This document shows, in pieces, positions 1-8,000 of a DNA stretch of 8,751 nucleotides. Origin of the DNA: Thermoplasmata archaeon (lineage in GTDB: Archaea > Thermoplasmatota > E2 > UBA9212). Under the pieces are notes generated by a model. That model made no database searches. It was not told the origin of the DNA and saw only the letters and a program-made list of their open reading frames with translations. The position numbers were made by a program, and so were the translations under genes. Position 1 is the stretch's first letter. Every line of letters starts with the position of its first letter. The stretch covers positions 1-8,751 of the forward strand of contig DUKC01000136.1 in assembly GCA_013329495.1 (NCBI GenBank). Reading direction: 5' to 3'.

Positions 1-1062
1 AGATCTAAGAAAGTGCGTCTAAAAGGGAAGCTGAGATCGTTGCTTGAGTTGGAATCAGGCAGCAATGATCCAATGGCAGTCTTTCTTACGATTGGTCTTA
101 TCCATCTCCTGGTCAATCCGATTGCTTCTGTGCCCGATCTAATCTTGCTGTTTGTTCGACAAATGGGTCTTGGCGCAATCATGGGATATGGAGTGGGGAA
201 GGGAATGACTCTCCTCGTCAAGCGTCTGAGGTTAGAATACGAGGGACTCTACCCTGTGTTGAGCCTGGCGATGGTTCTTCTAACCTATGGAGCAACTGCT
301 TCACTCGGTGGAAATGGGTTCCTGGCTGTGTATCTTGCTGGATTGATTATGGGTAACAGTGACTTCGTTCGTAAGAAAAGCCTGATGAACTTTCATGATG
401 GACTTGCGTGGCTGATGCAAATCGTAATGTTCTTAATTCTGGGACTGCAAGTCTTCCCATCACACCTCGTTCCCATCGCATCACTTGGTTTGCTTGTTTC
501 GGTGTTCCTGATATTTGTCGCTCGCCCGGTGAGCGTCTTTCTCACCCTGCTCTTCACAAAAATGAGTCTCAGGGAGAAGACCATGGTTTCATGGGTCGGA
601 TTGCGAGGTGCGGTACCGATTGTTCTATCAACGTTTCTGTTTCTTGCCGACGTACCAGATGCGGATTTGATGTTTAATCTTGTATTCTTCATCGTCCTCA
701 CATCTGCACTCTTTCAAGGCTGGTCAACTCCCATTGTGGCACGATTGTTGAAGGTTGATGCACCACTTGAGCGCAAACGACGCTACCCCCTAGAGTTTGT
801 CCCCACTGAGGGGGTAGACACCGACTTGGTTGAATTTGTCGTTACCTACAATTCGGCAGTTATCGGCAAACGTGTTGTCGATCTGGGTCTGCCGAAGGAC
901 AGTCTAATTGTTTTTATCAGTCGAAACGATAAATTCCTTGTTCCAAGAGGTGGAACTGTGCTCGAAGAAGGAGATGCTATCCTAGTATTCGTCAGCAAGC
1001 GTGACCTGCCCGAGGTTCACGCAGTATTCTCAAAGCAAAAAGAGTCTAATGAAACACGATGA
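1..1062 (+). CDS. Cation/proton antiporter (CPA1, NhaP2-like) with RCK_C domain, 5' truncated
   Basis: This is the C-terminal part of a membrane antiporter that exchanges K+ or Na+ for H+. The reading frame is open to base 1, so the GTG at 13 is unlikely to be the true start; the N-terminal helices lie outside the window. Numbered from that GTG, residues 14-20 read ESGSNDP, the family motif with the Asn-Asp pair used in ion/proton exchange. Several hydrophobic helices follow, then GLRGAVP (196-202), the conserved arginine-containing motif near the end of the membrane domain. From about 270 to 340 the protein is soluble and matches a TrkA-C/RCK_C regulatory domain (VIGKRVVDLGLP, then RGGTVLEEGDAILVF). 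NhaP2 proteins of proteobacteria combine the same parts. The choice between K+ and Na+ cannot be made from sequence. The gene ends 163 nt before the next one. Confidence 0.9.
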   Translation, partial: RSKKVRLKGKLRSLLELESGSNDPMAVFLTIGLIHLLVNPIASVPDLILLFVRQMGLGAIMGYGVGKGMTLLVKRLRLEYEGLYPVLSLAMVLLTYGATASLGGNGFLAVYLAGLIMGNSDFVRKKSLMNFHDGLAWLMQIVMFLILGLQVFPSHLVPIASLGLLVSVFLIFVARPVSVFLTLLFTKMSLREKTMVSWVGLRGAVPIVLSTFLFLADVPDADLMFNLVFFIVLTSALFQGWSTPIVARLLKVDAPLERKRRYPLEFVPTEGVDTDLVEFVVTYNSAVIGKRVVDLGLPKDSLIVFISRNDKFLVPRGGTVLEEGDAILVFVSKRDLPEVHAVFSKQKESNETR

Positions 1063-1075
1063 GCGGTCAACAGCA

Positions 1076-1109
1076 TGCAACACATCCGAAAGGTTCGCGG
1101 CATGTTGCA
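1076..1109. repeat. Inverted repeat in the gap after the antiporter gene
   Basis: TGCAACA (1076-1082) and TGTTGCA (1103-1109) are perfect 7-bp inverted arms. Between them lies a smaller hairpin, CGAA (1087-1090) with TTCG (1094-1097) around an AGG loop. It could be a 3'-end RNA structure for the antiporter message or a DNA-binding site. No T-run follows, so a simple intrinsic terminator is not supported. TGTTGCAC recurs at 1181-1188 next to the TATA-like box of the following gene. Confidence 0.35.
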
Positions 1110-1168
1110 CTTACCTGAGTTCTGCTTTGCAAAACTTCATAAACACCGGAAATGTTGTTGGAAATGGC

Positions 1169-1178
1169 AAATATTATA
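1169..1178 (+). promoter_or_regulatory. TATA-like box for the glutaminyl cyclase gene
   Basis: AAATATTATA is the most AT-rich element in the 163-nt gap. It would place transcription start near 1200 and leave a short leader. That leader contains the SD-like AGAGGTAGG (1212-1220), five bases before the ATG at 1226. No transcript data support it; the call rests on composition and spacing. Confidence 0.4.
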
Positions 1179-1225
1179 GGTGTTGCACAGCTGAAGGTTA
1201 TTAAACAAGCTAGAGGTAGGTAATC

Positions 1226-2068
1226 ATGAACCGTCTCTTCACGATACTATGCGTTGGACTCTTGTTTATGGGACTCTTGGGGTTATTAGGAATAATTTTT
1301 AGTTACTCCTGTTTGGATTCAGTGGATTCCAAAACTTCTGACATTATCCCAGTCTATACGTACAAGGTTGTTAATACTTACCCTCATGACCAAAAGGCAT
1401 ACACGCAAGGGTTAGCTTTTGAAAATGGCTTTTTATACGAAGGAACAGGTATTTATGGAAGTTCTACGTTGCGTAAGGTAGATTTGGAAACTGGAAGGAT
1501 ATTACAAATTTGTAAGCTGCCACAAAAACTTTTTGGGGAAGGAGTGACCATCCATAAGGATAAAATTATTCAATTAACATGGAGATCCAACGTTGGATTT
1601 GTTCACAACAAGAGTAGCTTCGAATTAAAACGAAAGTTCAATTATTCAACAGAGGGGTGGGGCATTACCTCCGATGGAAAGCATCTGATCCTGAGCGATG
1701 GAACGGCGGTCTTGCATTATCTGGATCCCGACACTTTTGAAGAGGTTGGCAAGATTAAAGTGCAGGATAATAAGAGGGTTGTATCTAAACTCAATGAGTT
1801 AGAGTTTGTTCAAGGGAGGATTTATGCCAATGTATGGAAGTCGAACTGGATAGCAATAATTGAACCCAGGACGCAAAAAGTTGTTGGATGGATAGATCTC
1901 GAAGGTCTATTAATCAGGAAAGAGTTAAGCAATCCTGCTGGCGTGCTTAATGGCATTGCGTATGATGCAGAGAATGACAGATTGTTTGTAACTGGAAAGA
2001 TGTGGCCTAGCCTCTTTGAGATTGAACTGATTAAGAAGAGTACCGCCGCTCCCGATATCGGGAAATAA
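1226..2068 (+). CDS. Glutaminyl-peptide cyclotransferase, membrane-anchored
   Basis: The enzyme converts an N-terminal glutamine of a peptide or protein to pyroglutamate with release of ammonia. It belongs to the plant/bacterial five-bladed beta-propeller family (PF05096), not the zinc-dependent animal type. Residues 4-27 are a strongly hydrophobic segment after one Arg, so the protein is probably anchored in the membrane with its catalytic domain outside. C29 has no good lipobox before it. The domain spans about 42-268, with the family landmarks in order: YTQGLAF (59-65), LYEGTG (70-75), FGEGVT (103-108), EGWGIT (143-148), SDGT (157-160), LNELEFV (189-195), NGIAYD (242-247) and VTGKMWP (255-261). 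At 280 residues it is full length for the family. The ATG is supported by AGAGGTAGG just upstream. No neighbour suggests a substrate. Confidence 0.93.
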   Translation: MNRLFTILCVGLLFMGLLGLLGIIFSYSCLDSVDSKTSDIIPVYTYKVVNTYPHDQKAYTQGLAFENGFLYEGTGIYGSSTLRKVDLETGRILQICKLPQKLFGEGVTIHKDKIIQLTWRSNVGFVHNKSSFELKRKFNYSTEGWGITSDGKHLILSDGTAVLHYLDPDTFEEVGKIKVQDNKRVVSKLNELEFVQGRIYANVWKSNWIAIIEPRTQKVVGWIDLEGLLIRKELSNPAGVLNGIAYDAENDRLFVTGKMWPSLFEIELIKKSTAAPDIGK

Positions 2069-2106
2069 GAAGGAAAACAAAGATTTACCAATTTTGCTCC
2101 ACAAAC

Positions 2107-2113
2107 TTTTTTT
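2107..2113 (+). terminator. T-run, probable archaeal-type terminator
   Basis: Seven consecutive T bases lie 38 nt after the glutaminyl cyclase stop codon, in the gap before the next gene. Archaeal RNA polymerase typically terminates at such T-tracts without a hairpin, and none is obvious here. Confidence 0.45.
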
Positions 2114-2190
2114 ACTCCTAACACGATAGGTAAAGCGTGTCTGTTGTTGACAGAGAATGACAGAAAATATTGGAAATAGGAAGGTAAAAA

Positions 2191-2643
2191 ATGGGAAAAT
2201 ATGACTTGGTTGCCCCATGCGGTGATTATTGTGGCGGCTGTGGACAGTATAACGGACTAATTGTCGAAACAGCCAGGCAGATGAGGGAATTTGCAGATCT
2301 CTATGGATTTGAATTTCGATCTGAAGGGGCATTCGATTTCAAGCAATTTGTGAAGGGATTGGAATGGTTCATCGAGAACGCAAAATGTCCAGGGTGCCAG
2401 CAAGGTGGAGGACCGCCTCAATGTGAAGTAAGGAAATGCTGTTTCGAAAAAGGATTGCGTATCTGTTTTGAATGTGAAGATTTCCCATGTTCCAAGTTTA
2501 AGGAGTATGCAGATCCCGACACAATGGATAGATACAAAAGATTTAAAGAAATAAGATTTGAGAAATGGGTTGAAGAACAAGTGCAGAAAGCCAAGGAAGG
2601 CTATGAAATACATTTGCAGAAAGTAGCATCCTTAAAACCATAG
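2191..2643 (+). CDS. DUF3795 Cys-rich protein (first of two)
   Basis: This is a 150-residue soluble protein of the DUF3795 family, whose function is unknown. The family hallmark is at the N-terminus: C10-x3-C14-x2-C17 in the context PCGDYCGGC. Further cysteines follow at C66-x2-C69, C78-x4-C83, C84 and C92-x2-C95-x4-C100, which makes 11. Their spacing suggests zinc or iron-sulfur binding, but this is inferred. A charged, Lys/Glu-rich helical tail covers about 102-150. The start is set by an SD-like AGGAAGGT (2178-2185), five bases before the ATG. There is no signal peptide or membrane segment. A second DUF3795 gene lies 251 nt downstream; the two align in cysteine layout but differ in length. 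This copy has about 33 more residues between the first and second cysteine groups than would be needed for the shared scaffold's minimum. Confidence 0.85.
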   Translation: MGKYDLVAPCGDYCGGCGQYNGLIVETARQMREFADLYGFEFRSEGAFDFKQFVKGLEWFIENAKCPGCQQGGGPPQCEVRKCCFEKGLRICFECEDFPCSKFKEYADPDTMDRYKRFKEIRFEKWVEEQVQKAKEGYEIHLQKVASLKP

Positions 2644-2763
2644 CAACTAAATGTATAAGATTAATCTGTAGATTGAGCATAGGAGAAGATAGATATGGAC
2701 ATGCTTTGCCTAACAACTCCTTAGGACTCTTTTTCTAAATGTGTCACCAATAATTTAAATTCA

Positions 2764-2814
2764 GCGAATGTAGTGCCAAGCCCTTCGGGAACAGTAACTT
2801 CGCGTGATGCTTGG
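2764..2814 (+). other. Possible structured RNA element between the DUF3795 genes
   Basis: CCAAGC (2776-2781) is perfectly complementary to GCTTGG (2809-2814), and its loop contains a small CCC-TTC-GGG hairpin (2781-2789, sharing one base with the stem). A second pair, GCGAA (2764-2768) with TTCGC (2799-2803), crosses the first. The two pairings would form a pseudoknot or be alternatives. The element ends about 37 nt before the probable TATA box of the next gene, so it would lie outside that gene's leader unless transcription starts further upstream. It matches no RNA family I recognise, and short pairings like these can arise by chance. Confidence 0.22.
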
Positions 2815-2850
2815 AATGTCGGTCTAGATTTGAAACTTTAAAATAACCAG

Positions 2851-2861
2851 AATATTTAAAT
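2851..2861 (+). promoter_or_regulatory. TATA-like box for the second DUF3795 gene
   Basis: AATATTTAAAT lies 34 nt before the start codon. It predicts a transcription start near 2880, just ahead of the SD sequence GAGGGG (2883-2888). A second AT-rich candidate, CTTTAAAATAA, lies about 15 nt further upstream, so the exact box is uncertain. Confidence 0.5.
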
Positions 2862-2894
2862 GATTAAAACAAATAATAGAAAGAGGGGAAGAAT

Positions 2895-3239
2895 ATGGAA
2901 AAAATGATTGGATTTTGCGGAATAGTCTGTACTGAATGCCCCGCATTCTTAGCGACTCAAAAGGATGATGACAACGAGAGGAAAAAAGTCGCTGAGCTGT
3001 GGTCTAATCAGTACAATGCGGATGTCAAGCCAGAGGACATTAACTGCGACGGGTGTTTATTAGAGAGTGGAAGACTTGTTGGTCACTGCAAAGTTTGTGA
3101 AATAAGAAAATGCGGTCAGAGGAAGAGTCTTAAAAATTGTGCATATTGTGGTGAATATGCCTGCGAGAAACTCAACAAATTCTTTGAGATGGCTCCTGAT
3201 GCTAGAGATACCCTTGAAGAAATCAGGAAAAATCTATAG
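2895..3239 (+). CDS. DUF3795 Cys-rich protein (second of two)
   Basis: This is a compact 114-residue member of DUF3795, function unknown. The N-terminal motif GFCGIVCTECPAF carries C8-x3-C12-x2-C15, the family signature. It continues with C51-x2-C54, C65-x2-C68-x4-C73 and C82-x2-C85-x4-C90, again 11 cysteines. The first, second and last groups have the same internal spacing as in the protein encoded at 2191-2643, so the two are probably diverged paralogues. No membrane segment is present, and the C-terminus is a short charged helix. The ATG follows GAGGGG at 2883-2888 with six bases of spacing. The gene has a probable promoter of its own. It may be transcribed together with the acetyltransferase gene 93 nt downstream, for which no clear TATA box is seen. 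Confidence 0.88.
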   Translation: MEKMIGFCGIVCTECPAFLATQKDDDNERKKVAELWSNQYNADVKPEDINCDGCLLESGRLVGHCKVCEIRKCGQRKSLKNCAYCGEYACEKLNKFFEMAPDARDTLEEIRKNL

Positions 3240-3332
3240 CTAGCAAATGACAAAACTTCACCAAACCAACTTCTGCTGACCCCGTGCAACACGAAAACGC
3301 TAGGAGAAATTACTCGATAGGAGAGATTTGAT

Positions 3333-3782
3333 ATGACTGATGTTCTCATCAGAGAAGCAGAAGAGTCTGACCTGTTGACAATCGGGAAATTGGCGCTGGA
3401 ACTTGTCAAAGCCATGGATGATACTGAGGACATTGATACTAAGCTGATTCCTGAAAACTGTCGAAATCTTTTAAGCGAGACTGACTCTCATTTTCTGGTT
3501 GCAGAGGTGGAGGGAGTTGTGGTAGGTTTTGTCAACTTCGGGACTCACAAGACAATTTTGCATCGCGGTCTCTCTGGGCTAATTAACGAGCTTATCGTCG
3601 CAAAGAGTCATCACGGCAAGGGCATTGGTAGACACTTGCTATCGGGCGCTGTCGAAAAGTGTCGTCAACTTGGATGCTGCGAAGTAGAGGTTAGCACCGA
3701 GGAGACAAATGCTAAAGCGAGAGAGTTCTACAAACAGTGCGGATTTAAGAAGCGTGGCGTGCTTTTTGAAATGGAGCTGTGA
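3333..3782 (+). CDS. GNAT-family N-acetyltransferase
   Basis: This 149-residue protein is a single GNAT domain, which transfers acetyl from acetyl-CoA to an amine. The N-terminus IREAEESDL (6-14) is the usual first strand and helix. LVAEVEGVVVGFVNF (55-69) forms the central hairpin. INELIVA (84-90) followed by SHHGKGIGRHLL (92-103) is motif A, the pyrophosphate-binding loop of acetyl-CoA. His94 takes the place where Arg or Gln is commoner. VSTEETNAKAREFYKQCGF (120-138) is motif B, with the typical Asn and Tyr. The substrate cannot be predicted. The start is fixed by GATAGGAGAG (3316-3325), seven bases before ATG. The gene follows the second DUF3795 gene and could share its message. AAGGAGGGGTGA (3791-3802), a strong SD-like sequence, lies just past its stop with no good start codon behind it. 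Confidence 0.92.
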   Translation: MTDVLIREAEESDLLTIGKLALELVKAMDDTEDIDTKLIPENCRNLLSETDSHFLVAEVEGVVVGFVNFGTHKTILHRGLSGLINELIVAKSHHGKGIGRHLLSGAVEKCRQLGCCEVEVSTEETNAKAREFYKQCGFKKRGVLFEMEL

Positions 3783-3898
3783 TGAATAAGAAGGAGGGGT
3801 GATTTCGCATCACACAGCGCGTATCTGACTTTGCCGCATCCCGCCAAAACCCACCTTGGCTGTGTTAAATTTCACATGCCCCCAGGAGGTTAGACGAA

Positions 3899-3943
3899 AT
3901 GGCTGCCTGGTTAAGAGACGTGTTTGGTGGCTGGAAGATGTGA
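3899..3943 (+). other. 14-codon open frame with a strong SD sequence, upstream of carA
   Basis: ATG at 3899 opens a frame encoding MAAWLRDVFGGWKM and ending at TGA 3941-3943. It is preceded, at eight bases, by AGGAGGT (3884-3890), the best SD match near any start in the window. It lies before the carA TATA box, so it would not be in a carA transcript that starts there. Translation would need read-through from the acetyltransferase gene or an unseen promoter. It may be a small peptide, the start of a decayed gene, or chance. Confidence 0.2.
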
Positions 3944-3960
3944 TTTGCTTCACAAAGAAA

Positions 3961-3969
3961 TTTATATTA
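3961..3969 (+). promoter_or_regulatory. carAB promoter TATA box
   Basis: TTTATATTA is preceded by a purine-rich stretch (AAAGAAA, 3954-3960) that fits a TFB-recognition element. Its first base is 27 nt before the carA ATG at 3988, so transcription is expected to start at or beside that codon and give a leaderless message. No SD sequence precedes carA, which agrees. Confidence 0.7.
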
Positions 3970-3987
3970 ACATGAGAATCTTGTGAT

Positions 3988-5064
3988 ATGGGGTCAAAGA
4001 TGCAACAGTCTAAACTCATTCTTGAGGATGGTTCTGTTTTTCACGGGTATTCTTTTGGAGCTAAGAAAGCGGTAGCCGGGGAGGTTGTGTTTAACACAGG
4101 AATGGTTGGTTATCCGGAAAGTTTGACTGATCCATCCTACACCGGGCAAATCCTAGTCCTAACGTATCCTTTAGTGGGCAATTATGGAGTTCCAAGCGAT
4201 GAAAGAGAAGAGAACGTGTTGAAATATTTTGAGTCAGACAAAATACAAGTTAAGGGATTGGTGATAGCCGACTATTCTGATGCATACTCGCATTGGAATG
4301 CTAAAAAGTCTTTATCAAAATGGATGAGAGAGTGCAATGTTCCGGGAATATGTGGGGTAGACACAAGGGAGCTGACCAAAAAATTAAGGGAAAAAGGAAC
4401 GTTGCTTGGAAAAATTGTTTATGACAAAGAAGAGATTCCATTTGAAGACCCAGATAGAAGAAACTTAGTGGCGGAAGTCAGTGTTAAAACGCCTTGTGTT
4501 TACAAAAAAGGCAAGAAAAAAGTTGTTGTGGTTGATTGCGGCACAAAAAATAACATAATGAGAGCTTTTCTAAGAAAAAACTTTACGATTATTCGGGTCC
4601 CGTGGAACTATGATTTTTTAAAGGAAAAGGCAGACGGTGTTATAATATCGAACGGGCCTGGCGATCCTAAAAAATGCATCGAAACAACAAAGAATGTCAG
4701 GAAGGCTCTGTCTAAAAACGTTCCAATTCTTGGTATTTGTCTGGGTTCGCAGATTCTGGGACTTGCAGCTGGAGCTGATACCTACAAACTAAAGTATGGT
4801 CACAGGAGTCAAAATCAGCCTTGCGTGGAAGTTGGAACCAAGAGATGCTACATCACCTCGCAGAACCATGGGTATGCTATTGATTCTGACACATTGCCTG
4901 AGGATTGGCGGGAGTGGTTTTACAACAACAACGATGGAACAAATGAGGGCATCATTCATATATCAAAGCCATTTTTTGGAACGCAATTTCATCCTGAAGC
5001 GTCACCCGGACCCGATGATACCGAATTTCTGTTTGACATGTTTTTGAGGGCGATGGAACAATGA
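3988..5064 (+). CDS. carA: Carbamoyl-phosphate synthase small (glutaminase) subunit
   Basis: CarA hydrolyses glutamine and passes ammonia to CarB for carbamoyl phosphate synthesis, the entry to pyrimidine and arginine biosynthesis. Residues 5-150 are the CPSase small-chain domain (LILEDGSVFHG, then GEVVFNTGMVGYPESLTDPSY). Residues 177-355 are a class I glutamine amidotransferase with nucleophile C251 in LGICLGSQ and the H335/E337 pair in QFHPEASPGP. All catalytic residues are present, and 358 residues is normal. The ATG at 3988 fits a leaderless start; the ATG at 4000 (Met5) aligns with the usual N-terminus of the family and is an alternative. Several stretches (SHWNAKKSL, LPEDWREWF, NDGTNEGI) resemble CarA of Bacteroidota and the equivalent region of eukaryotic CAD more than E. 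coli CarA. The stop codon overlaps the carB start as ATGA. Confidence 0.97.
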   Translation: MGSKMQQSKLILEDGSVFHGYSFGAKKAVAGEVVFNTGMVGYPESLTDPSYTGQILVLTYPLVGNYGVPSDEREENVLKYFESDKIQVKGLVIADYSDAYSHWNAKKSLSKWMRECNVPGICGVDTRELTKKLREKGTLLGKIVYDKEEIPFEDPDRRNLVAEVSVKTPCVYKKGKKKVVVVDCGTKNNIMRAFLRKNFTIIRVPWNYDFLKEKADGVIISNGPGDPKKCIETTKNVRKALSKNVPILGICLGSQILGLAAGADTYKLKYGHRSQNQPCVEVGTKRCYITSQNHGYAIDSDTLPEDWREWFYNNNDGTNEGIIHISKPFFGTQFHPEASPGPDDTEFLFDMFLRAMEQ

Positions 5065-8000
5065 AGAAAAAACAAACGAAATTAAAGAAAGTGATGCTTT
5101 TGGGATCGGGAGCGATAAAGATAGGTCAGGCGGGTGAGTTTGATTATTCGGGTAGTCAGGCGATTAAAGCATTGAAAGAAGAGGGGATTGAGACAGTTGT
5201 GGTCAACTCGAATATCGCAACGATTCAAACGTCTGAGTATCTGGCAGACAAGGTGTACTTTGTACCGATTGATGCTTGTTTTGTCGAAAAAGTTATTGAG
5301 AAGGAGAGACCCGACGGTGTGTTACTTGGTTTTGGTGGACAAACAGCATTGAACGTTGGGATTGAATTAGCTGAAAAAGGTGTCTTTCAAAGGTATGGAG
5401 TTAAAATCTTAGGAACCCCTATTGAAGCGATTCAGAATACAGAAGATAGGGATTTGTTTGTTAAAAAATTACAGGAGATTAATCTAAAGATTCCAGTAAG
5501 CAAAGGGGTAGCAAATGTGGTCGAGGCAATTAAAGTAGCAGAAAAAATTGGCTATCCTGTTATGTGTAGAGCGTCATATGCCTTGGGCGGCTTAGGTTCG
5601 GGTGTGGCCTATAGTGAAGAACAACTGGTAGACATAACAAAAAAAGCTTTTTCTTTCACAAAGGAAATCTTGATAGAGGAGTATTTTGGTGGCTGGAAAG
5701 AGATCGAATATGAAGTTGTGAGGGATCGCCACAATAACTGCATCGTTGTTTGTTCTATGGAGAATGTTGATCCCATGGGGATTCACACGGGAGAAAGCAT
5801 AGTTGTTGCTCCAGTGCAAACTCTAACTGCTTCTGAGAATTTTAAATTGAGGGCTTTATCTATAAAAGTGATAAGGCACCTCGGCATTGTCGGTGAGTGT
5901 AACATACAGTTCGCTCTTAGCCCCCTGTCTGAAGATTACAGGATAATAGAAGTTAATGCCAGATTGAGCAGGAGTTCAGCTCTGGCTTCTAAGGCAACTG
6001 GTTATCCGTTGGCTTTTATTGCAACAAAGCTGGCTTTGGGCAATAGCTTAACTGAAGTGGAGAATATTATAACCAAGGAGACATCGACTTGCTTTGAACC
6101 TGCCTTGGACTATGTTGTTGTCAAGTATCCAAGATGGGATCTACAAAAATTCAGGAAAGTTAGCCTCAGCATAGGTTCTGAAATGAAATCTGTGGGAGAA
6201 GTTATGGCGATAGCTAGGGGCTATGAGGAGGCGCTCCAAAAAGCGATTCGAATGTTAGATGTTGGGATGAAAGGCCTCGTTTGCAATGACCTGGAGTTTA
6301 ATGATCTCGAGCGAGAGCTTAGAGAGCCAACTGATAAGAGAATGTTTGCGATTGCAGAAGCGATTAGAAGAGGGTATCCGATTGACCGCATATATGAGCT
6401 CTCTAAGGTTGACCCATGGTTTTTGTATAAGATAAAAAACGTGGTTGAGATAGAGAAAGGGCTGGGTCGTTATGAGCTCAAAAACTTACCCCCTTCCTCA
6501 CTAAAAGAAGCAAAACAAAAAGGTTTTTCTGATCTTCAAATAGCAACGCTTACAGGGAGCAACGAGCTGGCAGTGCGGAAGAGAAGAAGAAAGCTTGGTA
6601 TTCTACCATGCGTGAAACAGATAGACACACTAGCTGCGGAGTATCCAGCCAAAACCAACTATTTGTACTTAACCTATAATGGTTACGCAGATGATCTTGA
6701 GTTTAAAGAAAAAAATCAGGTTGCCATCTTAGGAGGCGGAGTCTATAGGATTGGTTCCTCGGTCGAGTTTGACTGGTGCTGCGTTAATTCAGTGGCAACG
6801 CTGAGGAATTTGAATTATCGTACCATAATGATAAACTGCAATCCCGAAACAGTCAGCACGGACTATGATATCTGCGACAAACTGTATTTTGAAGAGCTTA
6901 CTTTTGAGAGGATTTTGGATATTTACGAGAAGGAGAATCCTTTGGGTGTCGTAGTCTCGATGGGTGGCCAAACGCCCAATAATCTGGTCTTGCCATTGCA
7001 TAATGCAGGTGTTAAAATACTCGGGACGACTCCCTCAGACATTGATAAGGCTGAGGATAGGCATAAATTTTCTCAATTGTTGGATGGGTTAGAGATAGAT
7101 CAGCCTGTGTGGAAGGAATTGACTAGCATAGAGGATGCTGAAGACTTTGCAGGCAAGGCAGGTTATCCCGTCTTGGTCAGACCGAGTTATGTTCTCAGTG
7201 GTGCTGCGATGAGTATTGCTCTGAGCGACAGCGAATTAAAAAAATATCTTAAAAAAGCTTCCAGGGTTGGCAAGGAGCACCCGGTTGTTATCAGCAAATT
7301 TATCACAGGAGCCAAGGAGATAGAAATTGATGCGGTTGCCAAGGAAGGGGATCTTTACTGCTATGCGATCTCTGAGCATGTTGAGAATGCAGGGGTTCAT
7401 TCGGGGGATGCTACCATAGTGTTACCCCCTCAAAGAACATACCTAGAAACGATGAGAAGGGTCAAAATGATTGCCAAGAAGATCGCGAAATCCTTGAATA
7501 TAACTGGCCCGTTTAACATACAATTTATAGCCAAGGACAATGATGTTAAGGTTATCGAGTGCAACTTAAGGGCTTCGAGAAGTTTTCCATTCGTCTCTAA
7601 AGTTTTCAAGCTAAACTTTGTTGATTTGGCTACCAGGATTATTATGGGTAAGCATGTTCCCAGAATAGACCGGTCTTCCTTTGATTTGAATTATGTTGGG
7701 GTGAAAGCGCCAAAATTCTCCTTTACCCGGCTAAAAGGCTCGGATCCCATTTTAGGCGTCGAGATGGCTTCCACCGGTGAGGTGGCTTGTTTGGGTGATG
7801 ATTTTAATGAGGGTTTTCTGAAAAGTCTTATCTCGGTGGGTTTTAAACTACCAAAAAAGACAATTTTATTATCCACTGGGCCGATAGACAGTAAGGCTGA
7901 GTTCCTGGAGAGCACAAGAATCTTGAATCGAATGGGTTTTAAGTTTTATGCTACAAGGGGAACAGCTGATTTTATGAGGGCCAATGGGGTAAAAGCCGAG

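Noticed and set aside
1..6. AGATCT at the first base, suggesting a clone boundary
   Set aside because: A six-base word at the edge is not evidence by itself, and the antiporter frame simply continues out of the window.
1001..1204. 67-codon plus-strand frame overlapping the antiporter 3' end
   Set aside because: It starts inside the RCK_C coding region in another frame, has no SD, and its Cys/Thr/Ser-rich translation resembles no family.
1925..2332. 135-codon minus-strand frame across the end of the glutaminyl cyclase gene and the start of the first DUF3795 gene
   Set aside because: It lies opposite two well-supported genes and has no recognisable motif, so it is a shadow frame.
2695..2724. 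Nine-codon frame (MDMLCLTTP) with TAGGAGAAG upstream
   Set aside because: It is too short to support as a gene and has no matching feature around it. The SD-like word may be chance in purine-rich sequence.
3783..3987. tRNA or known riboswitch in the gap before carA
   Set aside because: I found no cloverleaf with T-loop consensus and no recognised riboswitch core; the CCAGG/CCTGG pairing at 3882-3910 is too weak.
3810..4019. 69-codon minus-strand frame across the gap before carA
   Set aside because: It runs over the carA promoter and start codon, has no promoter or SD of its own, and reads as a random composition.
5592..7915. Minus-strand frames inside carB
   Set aside because: They are antisense to a complete, strongly conserved carB and show no family signature.
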